Below are positions 29,083 through 38,466 of a DNA stretch of 64,000 bases, one piece after another. Within the stretch, counting starts at the first letter, position 1, and the number at the start of each line of letters is the position of its first letter. The notes beneath the pieces are model-generated. The model was given only the letters and a program-made list of their open reading frames with translations. It did no database searches and had not been told where the DNA came from. The position numbers and the translations under genes are program-made. The stretch comes from Nitrincola tapanii (GTDB taxonomy: Bacteria; Pseudomonadota; Gammaproteobacteria; Pseudomonadales; Balneatricaceae). The stretch is taken from the NCBI RefSeq assembly GCF_008368715.1, contig NZ_SMRS01000007.1, positions 124,001 to 188,000 of the forward strand, in the 5' to 3' direction.

Positions 29083-30726
29083 ATGCAAGCTTTGAACACT
29101 TCATCCAATCCGTCCTCTTTAATGCATCCCTCTTTCTCTATGAAAGCACTGGCGCTGGCAACGCTAGGGTTGCTGTTGCCCTTAACCGCTCAAGCCCAGG
29201 GAACCGTTCGTATCGGCATGACGGCCTCGGATATCCCGCTCACCTCCGGTGCGCCCAATTCTGGATTTGAAGGCGTGCGTTTTACGGGGATGACCCTGTA
29301 TGACGCGCTGGTCAGTTGGGATCTGACACAAACCGATGTTGTGGCCTCCTTGGTGCCCCAGTTGGCAAGTGCGTGGCAGGTGGATGCAGAAGATCCAAGA
29401 AAATGGATCTTTACCCTCAGAGAGGGGGTGAAGTTCCATGATGGCTCAGAATTTAACGCCGATGCGGTCATTTTTAACTTCGATAAGATCTTTAATGATC
29501 AAGCACCGCAGTATGATGCCCAGCAAGCCGCTCAGGTGGTTGCGCGTCTGCCGGCCTATGAAAGTATTCGTAAACTGGACGAATACCAGGTGGAGATCAC
29601 CACCAAAACACCAAATGCCATGTTTATTAATCAATTGCCGTTTATGTTCTTCTCCAGTCCAGCACATTGGGAAGCGCTGGGGCGCGATTGGAAAGCCTTT
29701 GAGCAGAATCCATCAGGAACTGGGCCGTTTAAGCTGGATAAACTGGTTCCCCGTGAACGGGCTGAGCTGATTCCCAATCCTGATTATTGGAATTCAGAGC
29801 GACGTGCTCAGGCAGATCGGATTGTCTTGATCCCGATCCCAGAAGCTAATACGCGTGCCAACGCACTCTTATCACGCCAAGTGGATTGGATCGAAAATCC
29901 ACCCGCCGATACCTTACCGATGCTGCAAAGCCGTGGATATCAGATCACCAGTAATGGTTATCCACATATTTGGCCTTGGCAATTCAGTTTTGTGGAAGGC
30001 TCACCTTGGTTAGATCAACGGGTGCGCCAAGCGGCTAACCTGGCGGTGGATCGTGAATCAATCAAACAGTTGCTGGGTGGGTACATGGTACCGGCACGGG
30101 GTTTGTTGTTGCCGGATGATCCTGCCTTTGGGGAGCCAGATTTTGCGATTCAGTATGATCCCGAGGCGGCGAAAGCCCTGTTAGCGGAAGCCGGTTTTGG
30201 GCCAGGCAATCCGGTCAAGGCCAAGGTGCTTATCTCGGCATCCGGCTCAGGGCAGATGCAACCTTTACAGATGAACGAGTTGATCCAGCAGCAACTTAAA
30301 GAGGTTGGAATCGAAATCAGCTTTGAAGTCTTAGTCTGGGAAACCCTGTTCAATAACTGGCGTCAAGGCGCTAAAGATCCGGCATCGCTGGGAGCGCATG
30401 CCACCAATATCACCTTTGCGACCCATGATCCCTTTGCTGCGCTGATCCGCTTTATGGATTCAAAAAATGTGGCGCCGGTGTCCTTGAACTGGGGGCATTA
30501 TCACAATGTGGAGGTGGATGGCATGATTGCCGATCTGCAAACCACCTTTGATCCAGACGAAAATCTGCGCCTCTACCGTAAACTGCATGAAACCCTGGTC
30601 ACGGATGCTCCTTTCCTGTTTGTAGCGCATGACACTGGCCCGAGAGCGATGAGCGACAAGGTGAGCGGTTTTGTGCAAGCCAAAAGCTGGTTCCAAGATC
30701 TCACCCCCGTGCATATGAAGGACTAA
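29083..30726 (+). CDS. ABC importer solute-binding protein, family 5 (peptide/nickel type)
   Basis: 547-residue periplasmic binding protein of the DppA/OppA/NikA class. It has a Sec signal peptide ending in TAQAQ at about residue 40, with a hydrophobic core ALALATLGLLLPL. The family signatures FTLREGVKFHDGS and NPSGTGPFKLD are present. AGGAG lies 7 nt before ATG 29083; an in-frame frame upstream to 28846 would bury the signal peptide and is rejected. It is first in an operon with two permeases and two ATPases. The linkage to a hydantoin/Asp racemase suggests the cargo is a cyclic ureide, D-amino acid derivative or short peptide rather than a general oligopeptide. Confidence 0.92.
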   Translation: MQALNTSSNPSSLMHPSFSMKALALATLGLLLPLTAQAQGTVRIGMTASDIPLTSGAPNSGFEGVRFTGMTLYDALVSWDLTQTDVVASLVPQLASAWQVDAEDPRKWIFTLREGVKFHDGSEFNADAVIFNFDKIFNDQAPQYDAQQAAQVVARLPAYESIRKLDEYQVEITTKTPNAMFINQLPFMFFSSPAHWEALGRDWKAFEQNPSGTGPFKLDKLVPRERAELIPNPDYWNSERRAQADRIVLIPIPEANTRANALLSRQVDWIENPPADTLPMLQSRGYQITSNGYPHIWPWQFSFVEGSPWLDQRVRQAANLAVDRESIKQLLGGYMVPARGLLLPDDPAFGEPDFAIQYDPEAAKALLAEAGFGPGNPVKAKVLISASGSGQMQPLQMNELIQQQLKEVGIEISFEVLVWETLFNNWRQGAKDPASLGAHATNITFATHDPFAALIRFMDSKNVAPVSLNWGHYHNVEVDGMIADLQTTFDPDENLRLYRKLHETLVTDAPFLFVAHDTGPRAMSDKVSGFVQAKSWFQDLTPVHMKD

Positions 30727-30738
30727 ATCAGGTGTTTT

Positions 30739-30760
30739 GCCAGGGTGTGTAAGCCCTGGC
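30739..30760 (+). repeat. Intercistronic hairpin between binding protein and permease genes
   Basis: GCCAGGG (30739-30745) pairs with CCCTGGC (30754-30760), 12 nt after the binding-protein stop. There is no T-run. Such hairpins often stabilise the upstream message so that the binding protein is made in excess of the membrane parts. Confidence 0.6.
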
Positions 30761-30778
30761 CAAGCTCAGGAGGTAAGG

Positions 30779-31732
30779 ATGTTTGTGTTTATCTTTCGGC
30801 GCTTTCTCTTCGCTCTTCCGATTGCTTTGGCGGTTGCTGCGGTGTGTTTCTCCTTGGTGCATTTGGCACCGGGGGATCCACTGACGGCAGTTATTCCCGC
30901 CGATGCACCGGCCGAAGTCGTCATCGCGATTAAAGAAGCCTATGGCATGGATCGCCCGCTTTGGATTCAGTTTGTATCCTGGGTGCAAAGGGCAGTGCAG
31001 GGCGACTTGGGCGTCTCTGTTGCTACGGGCCGCCCGGTGATGGGGGATATTCAACTGGCACTGAGTAACACCCTCACGCTGGCTTTTGCCTCGGCTTTTC
31101 TGGGATTTAGTGGCGGTATTTTACTTGGGGCTCTGGCGGCCGTGTACCGTGGCACCTGGATCGATAAAGCAGCCACCGCGGTAGCGATTACCGGTGTTTC
31201 GGTGCCCCATTATTGGTTGGGTTTGATTCTGGTCATCATTTTTTCAGTGCAGCTCGACTGGTTGCCTTCCATGGGGGCGGGGCCAGGGGGCTCTGCAAAC
31301 TGGGCCTGGGATTGGGCGCACCTGCGTCACCTGATTCTGCCGGCCGTCACCATGTGCTTTATCCCGATGGGTATCGTCACGCGTACGGTGCGTGCAACCG
31401 TGGCAGAGATTCTGAATTCTGAATTTGTGACGGCCTTGCAGGCGCGTGGTCTGCGCCGACCTAGGATCACACTGCATATCGCTAAAAACGCAGCGCCCAC
31501 TGTCCTGTCAGTGATGGGGTTGCAGTTTGGTTATCTCTTGGGCGGCTCGATTTTGGTGGAAACAGTGTTTTCCTGGCCCGGCACCGGATTTTTGCTGAAT
31601 ACTGCGATTTTTCAGCGTGATATTCCCCTGCTGCAGGGCATTATTCTGGTTTTGGCGATGTTCTTTGTGGCCTTGAATCTGCTGGTGGATGTGCTGCAAA
31701 CCTTAATGGATCCGCGGATTAAAAGGAGCTGA
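30779..31732 (+). CDS. ABC importer permease, DppB type
   Basis: 317-residue inner-membrane protein with six hydrophobic helices. It has the N-terminal FRRFLFALP helix followed by LVHLAPGDPL typical of DppB/OppB/NikB, and the EAA loop region around TALQARGLRRPRI in the second half. The real start is ATG 30779, with AGGAGG 5 nt before it, not the earlier in-frame ATG at 30737. It ends in a TGATG overlap with the next permease gene. Confidence 0.94.
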   Translation: MFVFIFRRFLFALPIALAVAAVCFSLVHLAPGDPLTAVIPADAPAEVVIAIKEAYGMDRPLWIQFVSWVQRAVQGDLGVSVATGRPVMGDIQLALSNTLTLAFASAFLGFSGGILLGALAAVYRGTWIDKAATAVAITGVSVPHYWLGLILVIIFSVQLDWLPSMGAGPGGSANWAWDWAHLRHLILPAVTMCFIPMGIVTRTVRATVAEILNSEFVTALQARGLRRPRITLHIAKNAAPTVLSVMGLQFGYLLGGSILVETVFSWPGTGFLLNTAIFQRDIPLLQGIILVLAMFFVALNLLVDVLQTLMDPRIKRS

Positions 31733-31734
31733 TG

Positions 31735-32625
31735 ATGAGCACTCAAGCGAAAAGCTTTGCTTTGGCGGCCGAAACCGCCGCGATCTCCCGAGGTTACTGG
31801 AGCACGGTTTGGATGCGGCTGAAACGGGATAAGGTTTCGGTGTTTTGCGCCAGTATTCTATTGGTGCTGGTGATGATTGCACTGTTCGCCCCCTGGATTG
31901 CGCCCTATGATCCGAGCCAGGGCACTATGATGAAACGTTTGTCCGCTATTGGCACACCGGGGCACTGGTTGGGGACCGATGAATTGGGTCGCGATATGTT
32001 GTCGCGATTGATGTACGGCGGGCAGATGAGCCTGTTGATGGGCTTGCTGCCGGTCTTTATCGCCTTTGTGATCGGCACCGCACTGGGCTTGCTCGCCGGC
32101 TTCTTTGGCGGCTGGGTCAATACCTTGATCATGCGCACCACCGATGTCTTTTTTGCGTTTCCCGCAGTGCTGTTGGCGATCGCTATTTCCGGAGCCTTGG
32201 GTGCGGGTTTTATCAATGCCATCTTGTCCCTGACTCTGGTGTTTATTCCACCGATCGCACGTGTAGCGGAAAGTGTCACCACGTCGGTGCGTAACCTGGA
32301 TTTTGTGGATGCCGCGCGTGCCTCTGGCGCTCGGTCTTTGACCATTATCCGCGTGCATATTCTCGGCAATGTGTTGGGGCCGGTGTTTATCTATTCCACT
32401 AGCTTGGTTTCGGTCTGCATGATTCTGGCGGCGGGTTTAAGTTTTCTTGGCCTGGGCGTGAAGCCCCCAGTCGCGGAGTGGGGGCTGATGCTGAATACCC
32501 TACGTCAATCGATCTACATCCAACCTTGGATCTCTGTACTGCCAGGTTTGATGATTTTTATCACGTCACTCTGCTTTAACCTGCTTTCCGATGGGTTACG
32601 TGGCGCCATGGATATTAAGAGGTAA
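31735..32625 (+). CDS. ABC importer permease, DppC type
   Basis: 296-residue inner-membrane permease. It has an N-terminal DppC/OppC-type leader, one helix, then the conserved GTDELGRDMLSRLMYGG segment. The EAA loop is recognisable as DAARASGARSLTIIRVHILGN. Two consecutive ATGs (31732, 31735) overlap or abut the preceding stop; GGAG at 31725-31728 favours 31735. It pairs with the DppB-type subunit to form the channel. The ATPase gene begins 5 nt after its stop. Confidence 0.94.
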   Translation: MSTQAKSFALAAETAAISRGYWSTVWMRLKRDKVSVFCASILLVLVMIALFAPWIAPYDPSQGTMMKRLSAIGTPGHWLGTDELGRDMLSRLMYGGQMSLLMGLLPVFIAFVIGTALGLLAGFFGGWVNTLIMRTTDVFFAFPAVLLAIAISGALGAGFINAILSLTLVFIPPIARVAESVTTSVRNLDFVDAARASGARSLTIIRVHILGNVLGPVFIYSTSLVSVCMILAAGLSFLGLGVKPPVAEWGLMLNTLRQSIYIQPWISVLPGLMIFITSLCFNLLSDGLRGAMDIKR

Positions 32626-32630
32626 GCATC

Positions 32631-33659
32631 ATGACGAGTGTGTTGCGGGTTCAGGATTTAAAAAAATATTTTCCGCTGGGCAAGGATCTGTTCGGACGGC
32701 CTACACAGGTGGTACATGCGGTTGAATCGGTCAGTTTTGACGTTAAAAAGGGCCGTACACTGGGCATCGTCGGTGAATCAGGCTGTGGCAAATCCACCAC
32801 CGCGCGCTTATTGATGCATCTGATTGAACCGGATGAAGGACGTATCCTGATTCATGGTAAAGAGTATGGTCAGATCGGCGGGCGCCATCCGCTGTCAGAA
32901 CTGCGCAAACAGATGCAGATGGTGTTTCAGGATTCCTACGCCTCACTCAATCCACGTTTGACCATTGAGGACAGTATTGCCTTTGGTCCCCGGATTCACG
33001 GTGTGAAAGAGGTACAAGCACGACAGATGGCGCGTGATCTTCTGGAGAGAGTTGGCTTGAATCCGGGTGTTTTTATCCGCCGTTATCCTCATGAGCTTTC
33101 GGGTGGTCAGCGTCAGCGGGTGAATATTGCACGTGCTTTGGCAATTCAACCAGAGATCGTTATTTTAGATGAAGCCGTTTCTGCCCTGGATAAGTCAGTA
33201 CAGGCACAGGTGTTAAATCTCTTGGCGGATCTGAAAAAAGAGCTCGGGCTGACCTATCTGTTTATCTCTCATGATTTAAATGTGGTGCAGTACATCAGTG
33301 ATGACGTCATGGTGATGTATTTAGGCCAGGTGGTGGAATCTGGGCCCGTCGAGCAGCTTTATCGCCAGTCGGCGCATCCCTACACGCGTGCCTTGCTGAA
33401 CTCTGTGCCGGCACAAACCCCGGGGACACGCAAAGACTATATCGTTTTAGAAGGCGATCCGCCCAATCCGATCGCCCCGCCATCGGGTTGTCGTTTTCAT
33501 CCACGCTGCGAATTTGCACGTGCGATCTGCTCCGAAAAAACACCGGATACAGTTCGTGTAGAGGGGGAGCATCGAGCGGCTTGTTTCCGTCTGCCGCAGA
33601 GCGCTGGTCATCAACATTATATTGCTTTGCAGGAGGTGCAGGATGACACCACTCATTGA
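32631..33659 (+). CDS. ABC importer ATP-binding protein, OppF/DppF type
   Basis: 342-residue cytoplasmic ATPase. It has Walker [10 protein letters not shown], signature LSGGQRQR, Walker B IVILDEAVSALD and switch His in FISHDLN. A C-terminal oligopeptide/dipeptide extension carries the Cys-containing CRFHPRCEFARAIC segment, which in such proteins can hold an iron-sulfur cluster. It overlaps the next ATPase gene by 17 bp. Its N-terminal PLGKDLFGRPTQVVHAVE segment is typical of the F-type subunit. The operon thus has the usual heterodimeric ATPase pair, here with the F-type gene first, the reverse of E. coli dpp. Confidence 0.94.
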   Translation: MTSVLRVQDLKKYFPLGKDLFGRPTQVVHAVESVSFDVKKGRTLGIVGESGCGKSTTARLLMHLIEPDEGRILIHGKEYGQIGGRHPLSELRKQMQMVFQDSYASLNPRLTIEDSIAFGPRIHGVKEVQARQMARDLLERVGLNPGVFIRRYPHELSGGQRQRVNIARALAIQPEIVILDEAVSALDKSVQAQVLNLLADLKKELGLTYLFISHDLNVVQYISDDVMVMYLGQVVESGPVEQLYRQSAHPYTRALLNSVPAQTPGTRKDYIVLEGDPPNPIAPPSGCRFHPRCEFARAICSEKTPDTVRVEGEHRAACFRLPQSAGHQHYIALQEVQDDTTH

Positions 33660-34611
33660 AGTCAAAAAACTCAATGTCACCTTTCAAGGCGAGGAGGGGC
33701 CTATCTATGCGGTGCAGGATGTCAGTTTTGATCTGGCACCTGGCGAAACCTTGGCGCTTCTGGGCGAGTCGGGCTGTGGCAAAAGTGTCACGATGAAATC
33801 CCTGATGCGCCTGCATCCTGAGCATAAAACACAGATTTCAGGACAGATTCAGGTGGCCGGACAGGATCTGCTGTCGATGAAATCGAGCGCGCTGTCTAAG
33901 CTGCGTGGCAAGACCATCTCCATGGTGTTTCAAGAGCCCATGTTGGCGTTTGATCCGGTCTTCACCATTGGCGATCAAATCATCGAAGCGGTCAGACGGC
34001 ATGAGGGCTGTAGCCAGGCCGATGCGCGTCAGCGGGCTTTGGAGATGCTGGAACGGGTGCGTATTCCCTCTGCTGCCAAACGCTTAAAAGCCTATCCTCA
34101 TGAAATGTCGGGCGGGATGCGCCAGCGTGCGATGATTGCCTTGGCTTTGGCTTGTCGTCCGCAAATCCTCTTGGCCGATGAGCCCACCACCGCCCTAGAT
34201 GCAACCGTACAAATTCAGGTGCTGTTATTGCTCAAGGAGCTGCAGCGGGAATTGGGTATGAGCATGATCTTTGTCACCCATGATGTGGGTGTGGCGATCG
34301 AGGTCGCGGATCGTACAGCGGTGATGTATGCCGGTCGCATTATAGAGCAGGGCCCGGTACAAGAGGTCTTGTCACATCCTCAGCATCCTTATACACAGGG
34401 TTTGCTGGCCGCGACGGTGCATCCGGGAATGGATCGTCATCAGCCCTTACCGGCGATTCCAGGTTCACCGCCACAACTGCTCAGACGCATGGAAGACTGC
34501 GCCTTTGCGCCACGTTGTCCACATGCGCAAGAAGCCTGCTCCTTGCCTTTGCCCGCGGTGGATCATCAAGCGGCGCGTTGGTCACGTTGTATCGCACACA
34601 CATCGGCTTAG
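33643..34611 (+). CDS. ABC importer ATP-binding protein, DppD/OppD type
   Basis: 322-residue ATPase with Walker [10 protein letters not shown], signature [10 protein letters not shown], Walker [13 protein letters not shown] and FVTHDVG. The C-terminal oligopeptide-type region has [17 protein letters not shown] 33643, with AGGAGG 6 nt upstream, is the start; the upstream in-frame ATG at 33622 lies inside the previous gene and lacks a site. It is the last gene of the transport unit; the regulator gene follows after about 49 nt. Confidence 0.94.
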   Translation: MTPLIEVKKLNVTFQGEEGPIYAVQDVSFDLAPGETLALLGESGCGKSVTMKSLMRLHPEHKTQISGQIQVAGQDLLSMKSSALSKLRGKTISMVFQEPMLAFDPVFTIGDQIIEAVRRHEGCSQADARQRALEMLERVRIPSAAKRLKAYPHEMSGGMRQRAMIALALACRPQILLADEPTTALDATVQIQVLLLLKELQRELGMSMIFVTHDVGVAIEVADRTAVMYAGRIIEQGPVQEVLSHPQHPYTQGLLAATVHPGMDRHQPLPAIPGSPPQLLRRMEDCAFAPRCPHAQEACSLPLPAVDHQAARWSRCIAHTSA

Positions 34612-34660
34612 AAGTCTGTTAATCTCAGCAGGGTGGGTGTACGCATTGAGGAAAATTTGA

Positions 34661-35356
34661 GTGAAAGCGAACTCCAATAAAGTGACTGATAACCAAAGCA
34701 TCTACGACATGATGTTCGCAGCGATTGCGCATCGAAAATTGCCGCCGGGGTTAAAGCTCTCAGAAGAGCGTTTGTGCCGGGTCTTTGGTGTGAGCCGTAC
34801 CCGCTTGCGGGAAGTATTTTTCCGTTTGGCGCAGGATCGTATTATCACCCTGAAACCCAATCATGGTGCCTATGTGACACGCCCGAGTGCTAAAGATGCC
34901 TTGGAGGTGTTTGCAGCTCGGCGTGCCTTGGAGGTCAGTGTGGTTGAAGTCTTGGCGCTTAAGGCAGATGAAGCGGTACTCACACGTTTGCAGCAGCATC
35001 TACAGGATGAAGCTCAGGCGCGAGCAGAAGGCCAGCATGAGCGCTTGACTCAGCTTACCGGCGAGTTTCATCTTTTGCTGGCGGAGCTGACAGGGAATAG
35101 CCTGTTTACCGATATCATGCGCCGTTTAACGGCCCTGTCCAGTTTGATTATTTCCCTCTATGACTCACCCAATGCTTCAGCCTGCAAAGACGACGAGCAC
35201 AGTGAGATCGTGGAGGCGATCCGTACAGCGGATGTTGCGCAGGTCCGTCATCTGATGCTTGAGCATCTGGATCATGTCGAAAAATCGCTGAAAATTGAGG
35301 ATGAGGATCAGGAGGATTTTGATATCGAATCGGTGTTTTCCGAAATGTTGCGATAA
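34661..35356 (+). CDS. GntR-family transcriptional regulator, FCD subfamily
   Basis: 231-residue regulator. The winged helix (about 1-80) includes the typical EERLCRVFGVSRTRLREVF recognition segment and GAYVTRP wing. The all-helical FCD effector domain (about 90-215) shows the metal or carboxylate-binding His positions in EFHLLLAEL, DEHSEIVEA and MLEHLDHVE. The start is GTG 34661 with GAGGA 8 nt upstream. It ends the importer cluster and is the natural candidate to bind the TATACAAA repeats in the divergent promoter. FCD members usually sense small organic acids; the effector may be a substrate of the racemase or importer. Confidence 0.92.
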   Translation: MKANSNKVTDNQSIYDMMFAAIAHRKLPPGLKLSEERLCRVFGVSRTRLREVFFRLAQDRIITLKPNHGAYVTRPSAKDALEVFAARRALEVSVVEVLALKADEAVLTRLQQHLQDEAQARAEGQHERLTQLTGEFHLLLAELTGNSLFTDIMRRLTALSSLIISLYDSPNASACKDDEHSEIVEAIRTADVAQVRHLMLEHLDHVEKSLKIEDEDQEDFDIESVFSEMLR

Positions 35357-35378
35357 AACCTGCGCAGTAACTCAGGGT

Positions 35379-36674
35379 TTAAGCAAAGACCACGCAGTTC
35401 TTGCCCGATTTTTTGGCCTGATACATCGCTTGATCCGCCAGATGCACCAGGCGATCGGCCTCAGCAAACTCATGCATCGCCAAGAACTTCACCCCTAGGC
35501 TGGCGCTGACTTCGAGGGACTGTCCCTGCCAATGCACACTGCGGCAGATTTGTTGGCGTAAGCGCTCCAGGATCACTTCGGTTTCTTCTGGCGAGCTGGG
35601 ATTAAATAACATTGCAATAAACTCATCTCCGGCCAAACGGGCCAAGGTGTCCTCGTCCCGCAGGCAGCCTTTCATGCGTTGTGCCAAACGCTGCAGCAGA
35701 TAATCACCGGCGGCATGGCTGAATTGATCATTGATCGCTTTAAAGCCGTCGAGATCAATAAACACGATGGCGAGATTGAGCGCATGACGGCGGGCGCTGG
35801 TCAGCGCCTGTTGTAAGCGATCCATAAACAGAGAGCGGTTTGGCAGCTCCGTCAGCGCATCGTAGTAGGCTAAGCGAGTGATGCGTGCTTCATCCTCTTT
35901 TTTCTGGGTAATATCGGTAATCAACCCGACATAATGCAGGGTTTGGCCGAAGGCATCCCGCACCGCGCTGACCGTCATATGTTCGACAAATAGGCTGCCA
36001 TCCTTATGCCGATTCCATAATTCGCCCTGCCAGTGGCCTTGGCTCTCTAGTGTGGCGTGCAGGGCTTGGAAAAACTCGGCTGGATGGTGGCCAGAGTTCA
36101 GCAGGCGTGGCGTTTTGCCTAGAACCTCTGCAGCTGAGTAGCCGGTAATATCGGTAAAGGCTTGGTTAACATGCAAAATACGTTCTTGGGCATCGGTGAC
36201 CATAATGCCCTCGCGGGCATGATTAAACACCGTCATGGCGATGCGTTCGTTCCGGTCACGCTCGTGGCGCAAGATGGCATAACGCAGGGCTTTACGAATT
36301 AAGCCGCCCTCCGCACCTTTATGCAGATAATCTTCGGCACCGGCTTCAATCGCGGCCGTGATCAGATCGAAATCATTATCCCCGGTTAACACCACAATCG
36401 GGATGTCGACCAGCAGTTCCCGGGCTTTCACGACCGAGGTGATGCCCCAGCTATCGGGTAGGTTGAGATCTAAGAGAATGACATCTGGGCGCCGGTCCTG
36501 TTGCGCAAGCAGCTCACCGGCTTGACTAAGGCAGCTGGCGGGATGAAGCACAAAATGGGTATCCGACTTTTCCTGGAGTTGCTGCTGAATCAGGAAAGCA
36601 TCGCCTGGATCATCTTCGATGAGTAAGACATGAATCTGAGTCAGCTTGAGCTCTGGATAAACAGAAACGGTCAT
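35379..36674 (-). CDS. REC-PAS-GGDEF response regulator, probable diguanylate cyclase
   Basis: 431-residue output protein. It has a receiver (about 14-135; phospho-Asp in VILLDLNLP), a PAS (about 145-265; WNRHKDGSLF) and a GGDEF domain (about 275-431) with the active variant AGDEF. The inhibitory I-site RDED lies five residues before it, so product inhibition is likely. There is no EAL domain. It is the last of four minus-strand genes that overlap by 4 bp (ATGA), and its ATG overlaps the receiver gene's stop. That makes it the probable output of the two kinases upstream. It converges on the GntR gene with a short weak hairpin between them. Confidence 0.92.
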   Translation of the reverse strand: MTVSVYPELKLTQIHVLLIEDDPGDAFLIQQQLQEKSDTHFVLHPASCLSQAGELLAQQDRRPDVILLDLNLPDSWGITSVVKARELLVDIPIVVLTGDNDFDLITAAIEAGAEDYLHKGAEGGLIRKALRYAILRHERDRNERIAMTVFNHAREGIMVTDAQERILHVNQAFTDITGYSAAEVLGKTPRLLNSGHHPAEFFQALHATLESQGHWQGELWNRHKDGSLFVEHMTVSAVRDAFGQTLHYVGLITDITQKKEDEARITRLAYYDALTELPNRSLFMDRLQQALTSARRHALNLAIVFIDLDGFKAINDQFSHAAGDYLLQRLAQRMKGCLRDEDTLARLAGDEFIAMLFNPSSPEETEVILERLRQQICRSVHWQGQSLEVSASLGVKFLAMHEFAEADRLVHLADQAMYQAKKSGKNCVVFA

Positions 36675-37132
36675 GAGGCCTCTCCTTGTACAGGAGCGGA
36701 GGGCAGATGAACCAAGAGCGCCCAGTAGTCGAGTAGTTGTTTGATTTGACGAATAAACAGATCCATGTCTGCAGGTTTGACCAGATAACCCGCAGCCCCT
36801 TGTTGATAAGCGGCTTGAATATCACTCTCGGCATCCGAGGTGGTGAGCATCACGACCGGGATGGCCTTTAAAGCCGAGTTTTGTTTGATTTTCTTCAGAA
36901 ATTCCAAGCCATTCATACGCGGCATGTTGAGATCCAGCAGGATTAAATCTGGATGGGCAAAGCGCTCGCTGGCGAGATGAGGCGACTGTAAAAGCTGGAG
37001 AGCCTCCTGTGCATCCTGCGCATGATGTAAGGAGAGATGATGCCCGGATTCTTTTAGAGCCAGTTGCACCAGATAGGCATCGGCAGGGTCATCCTCCACT
37101 AGGAGTAAGTGTAAGGGTGATTGCACTCTCAT
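36671..37132 (-). CDS. Stand-alone receiver protein (Rcp1/CheY-like)
   Basis: 153-residue single receiver. It has the acidic pair in LLVEDDPADA, phospho-Asp in LILLDLNMP, and the Thr and Lys switch residues in MLTTSD and LVKPAD. An extended loop after alpha-2 is typical of Rcp1, the partner of phytochrome-type kinases, and the kinases upstream have the matching H-box type. It starts and ends in 4-bp overlaps with its neighbours. It could be a phosphate shuttle between the kinases and the cyclase or a separate output. Confidence 0.93.
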   Translation of the reverse strand: MRVQSPLHLLLVEDDPADAYLVQLALKESGHHLSLHHAQDAQEALQLLQSPHLASERFAHPDLILLDLNMPRMNGLEFLKKIKQNSALKAIPVVMLTTSDAESDIQAAYQQGAAGYLVKPADMDLFIRQIKQLLDYWALLVHLPSAPVQGEAS

Positions 37133-38466
37133 AGCATGGGCTCCTTAATCGCAAACTCTACGCAGACACCAGATTCTTCATTAGGCAGTTTAGCATCGTT
37201 GATCCGGATCCAACCGCCATAGAGGGCCAGTATTTTACGTGCCAGCGTGAGGCCAATGCCACTGGAATCCGATTCAGTCTTGGCCGACAGACTGTAAAAG
37301 AGCTCAAACACCTTTTCACGAAAATCCGCTTCGATGCCTTGGCCATTATCGCGCAGATAAAAATGTACCCAGCCGCCTTCGGTTCGAGATTGAATCTCCA
37401 GTTTTAGGGCCACTTGAGGGCGACTGTAACGACAGGCATTCTCGATCAGCACTTCAAAGATCAGGGATAAAAAACGTCTGGGAAAAAATACATCGGGGAG
37501 TGGGGAGCCACAGATAATCTGCGCCGAGCACTTTTTAAGTTGAGGTTCAAAACGCGCCAGACACAGATCCAGAATCTCTTGGCTGGAGACCCAGTCCGCT
37601 TTAGGGGGAGGAGCATTTAATGCCAGAAAGCGCTGAATATCATGTACCAGAAGGTTTAAGCGCGAGGATTGTTGTTGCATGAATTCCAGGGCGGTTCGAG
37701 TTTCCGGGTCATAATCAAAGCTGCCTTTACGCTGCAGCAACTGGGCATAGGTGACCAGGCGTCGTGAGGGCTCTTGGAAATGATGCGCCATAATTTCATT
37801 CAAGCGCTGCAGTTCACGATTGGTTTGAGTTTGTTGCTTAAGCAGGCGCTGTTTGTCTCTTTTCAGGAAAAAGAGCCGGATGGAAATCAAGGCCAGTAAT
37901 AGAATCAATGCGCCTTGCAGCACCAAAGCAAAATAGATGCGTTGTTGATGCGTTTGGCGCTCTTTATCCAGAAGTTCGACTTGCTCTTGCACTCTGGCTT
38001 CAAGGCGATCCTGATAGTGCCAGAGGGCTTGATCCAGATCCCGCCCAGGGGTGATGTCATGAATCACTGAAACTAACAGCTCCTTACCCTCTATCGCATA
38101 GAGACGGGTGCGGGATTCCACGGTACGTATCTCACCATCGGCTAAGCGATGGCGAAAGATAAAGTAGTTGCGCGCTTCACTTAAGGCTAATTGCATCTCC
38201 TCTTCAATTTGCACCGGGGTTAGGGTGTTGATCTCCTTAATGCTCATCTTTTCTAACGCGCTTTGGCTATAGCCATAAAACCGGGCAGCAGCCTTATTGG
38301 CCTTGAGAATGCGTGAGTCCTGCGGATCAATCATTAGCATGATGGAGTCATGTTGCTCAAAAAAACTGAGCAAAGAGTTATCGGCCAGGCGCGATGTTTC
38401 CGCTGCGTAAAGGGTGTGACCGCTTAGGCAGCAGAGCAGGGTGATCAAAAGGCGCCGCAGGATCAT
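37129..38466 (-). CDS. PAS-containing membrane histidine kinase
   Basis: 445-residue kinase. A signal-like N-terminus (LLITLLCCLSGHTLYA) is followed by a PAS domain (about 35-145), a coiled stretch, and a transmembrane helix near 180-205. The PAS would therefore lie in the periplasm. The H-box reads AHHFQEPSRRL, a phytochrome-like variant, with the phospho-His uncertain between two adjacent His. The HATPase keeps ENACRYS, DNGQGIE and SSGIGLTLA. The ATG overlaps the stop of the kinase gene before it and the stop overlaps the receiver gene. The usual charged residue after the His is kept. Ligand unknown. Confidence 0.88.
   Translation of the reverse strand: MILRRLLITLLCCLSGHTLYAAETSRLADNSLLSFFEQHDSIMLMIDPQDSRILKANKAAARFYGYSQSALEKMSIKEINTLTPVQIEEEMQLALSEARNYFIFRHRLADGEIRTVESRTRLYAIEGKELLVSVIHDITPGRDLDQALWHYQDRLEARVQEQVELLDKERQTHQQRIYFALVLQGALILLLALISIRLFFLKRDKQRLLKQQTQTNRELQRLNEIMAHHFQEPSRRLVTYAQLLQRKGSFDYDPETRTALEFMQQQSSRLNLLVHDIQRFLALNAPPPKADWVSSQEILDLCLARFEPQLKKCSAQIICGSPLPDVFFPRRFLSLIFEVLIENACRYSRPQVALKLEIQSRTEGGWVHFYLRDNGQGIEADFREKVFELFYSLSAKTESDSSGIGLTLARKILALYGGWIRINDAKLPNEESGVCVEFAIKEPML

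Noticed and set aside
31858-32369. Overlapping minus-strand ORFs of 154 and 166 codons
   Set aside because: Antisense to the DppC-type permease; low-complexity His/Gln/Asp content reflects the reverse complement of membrane codons.
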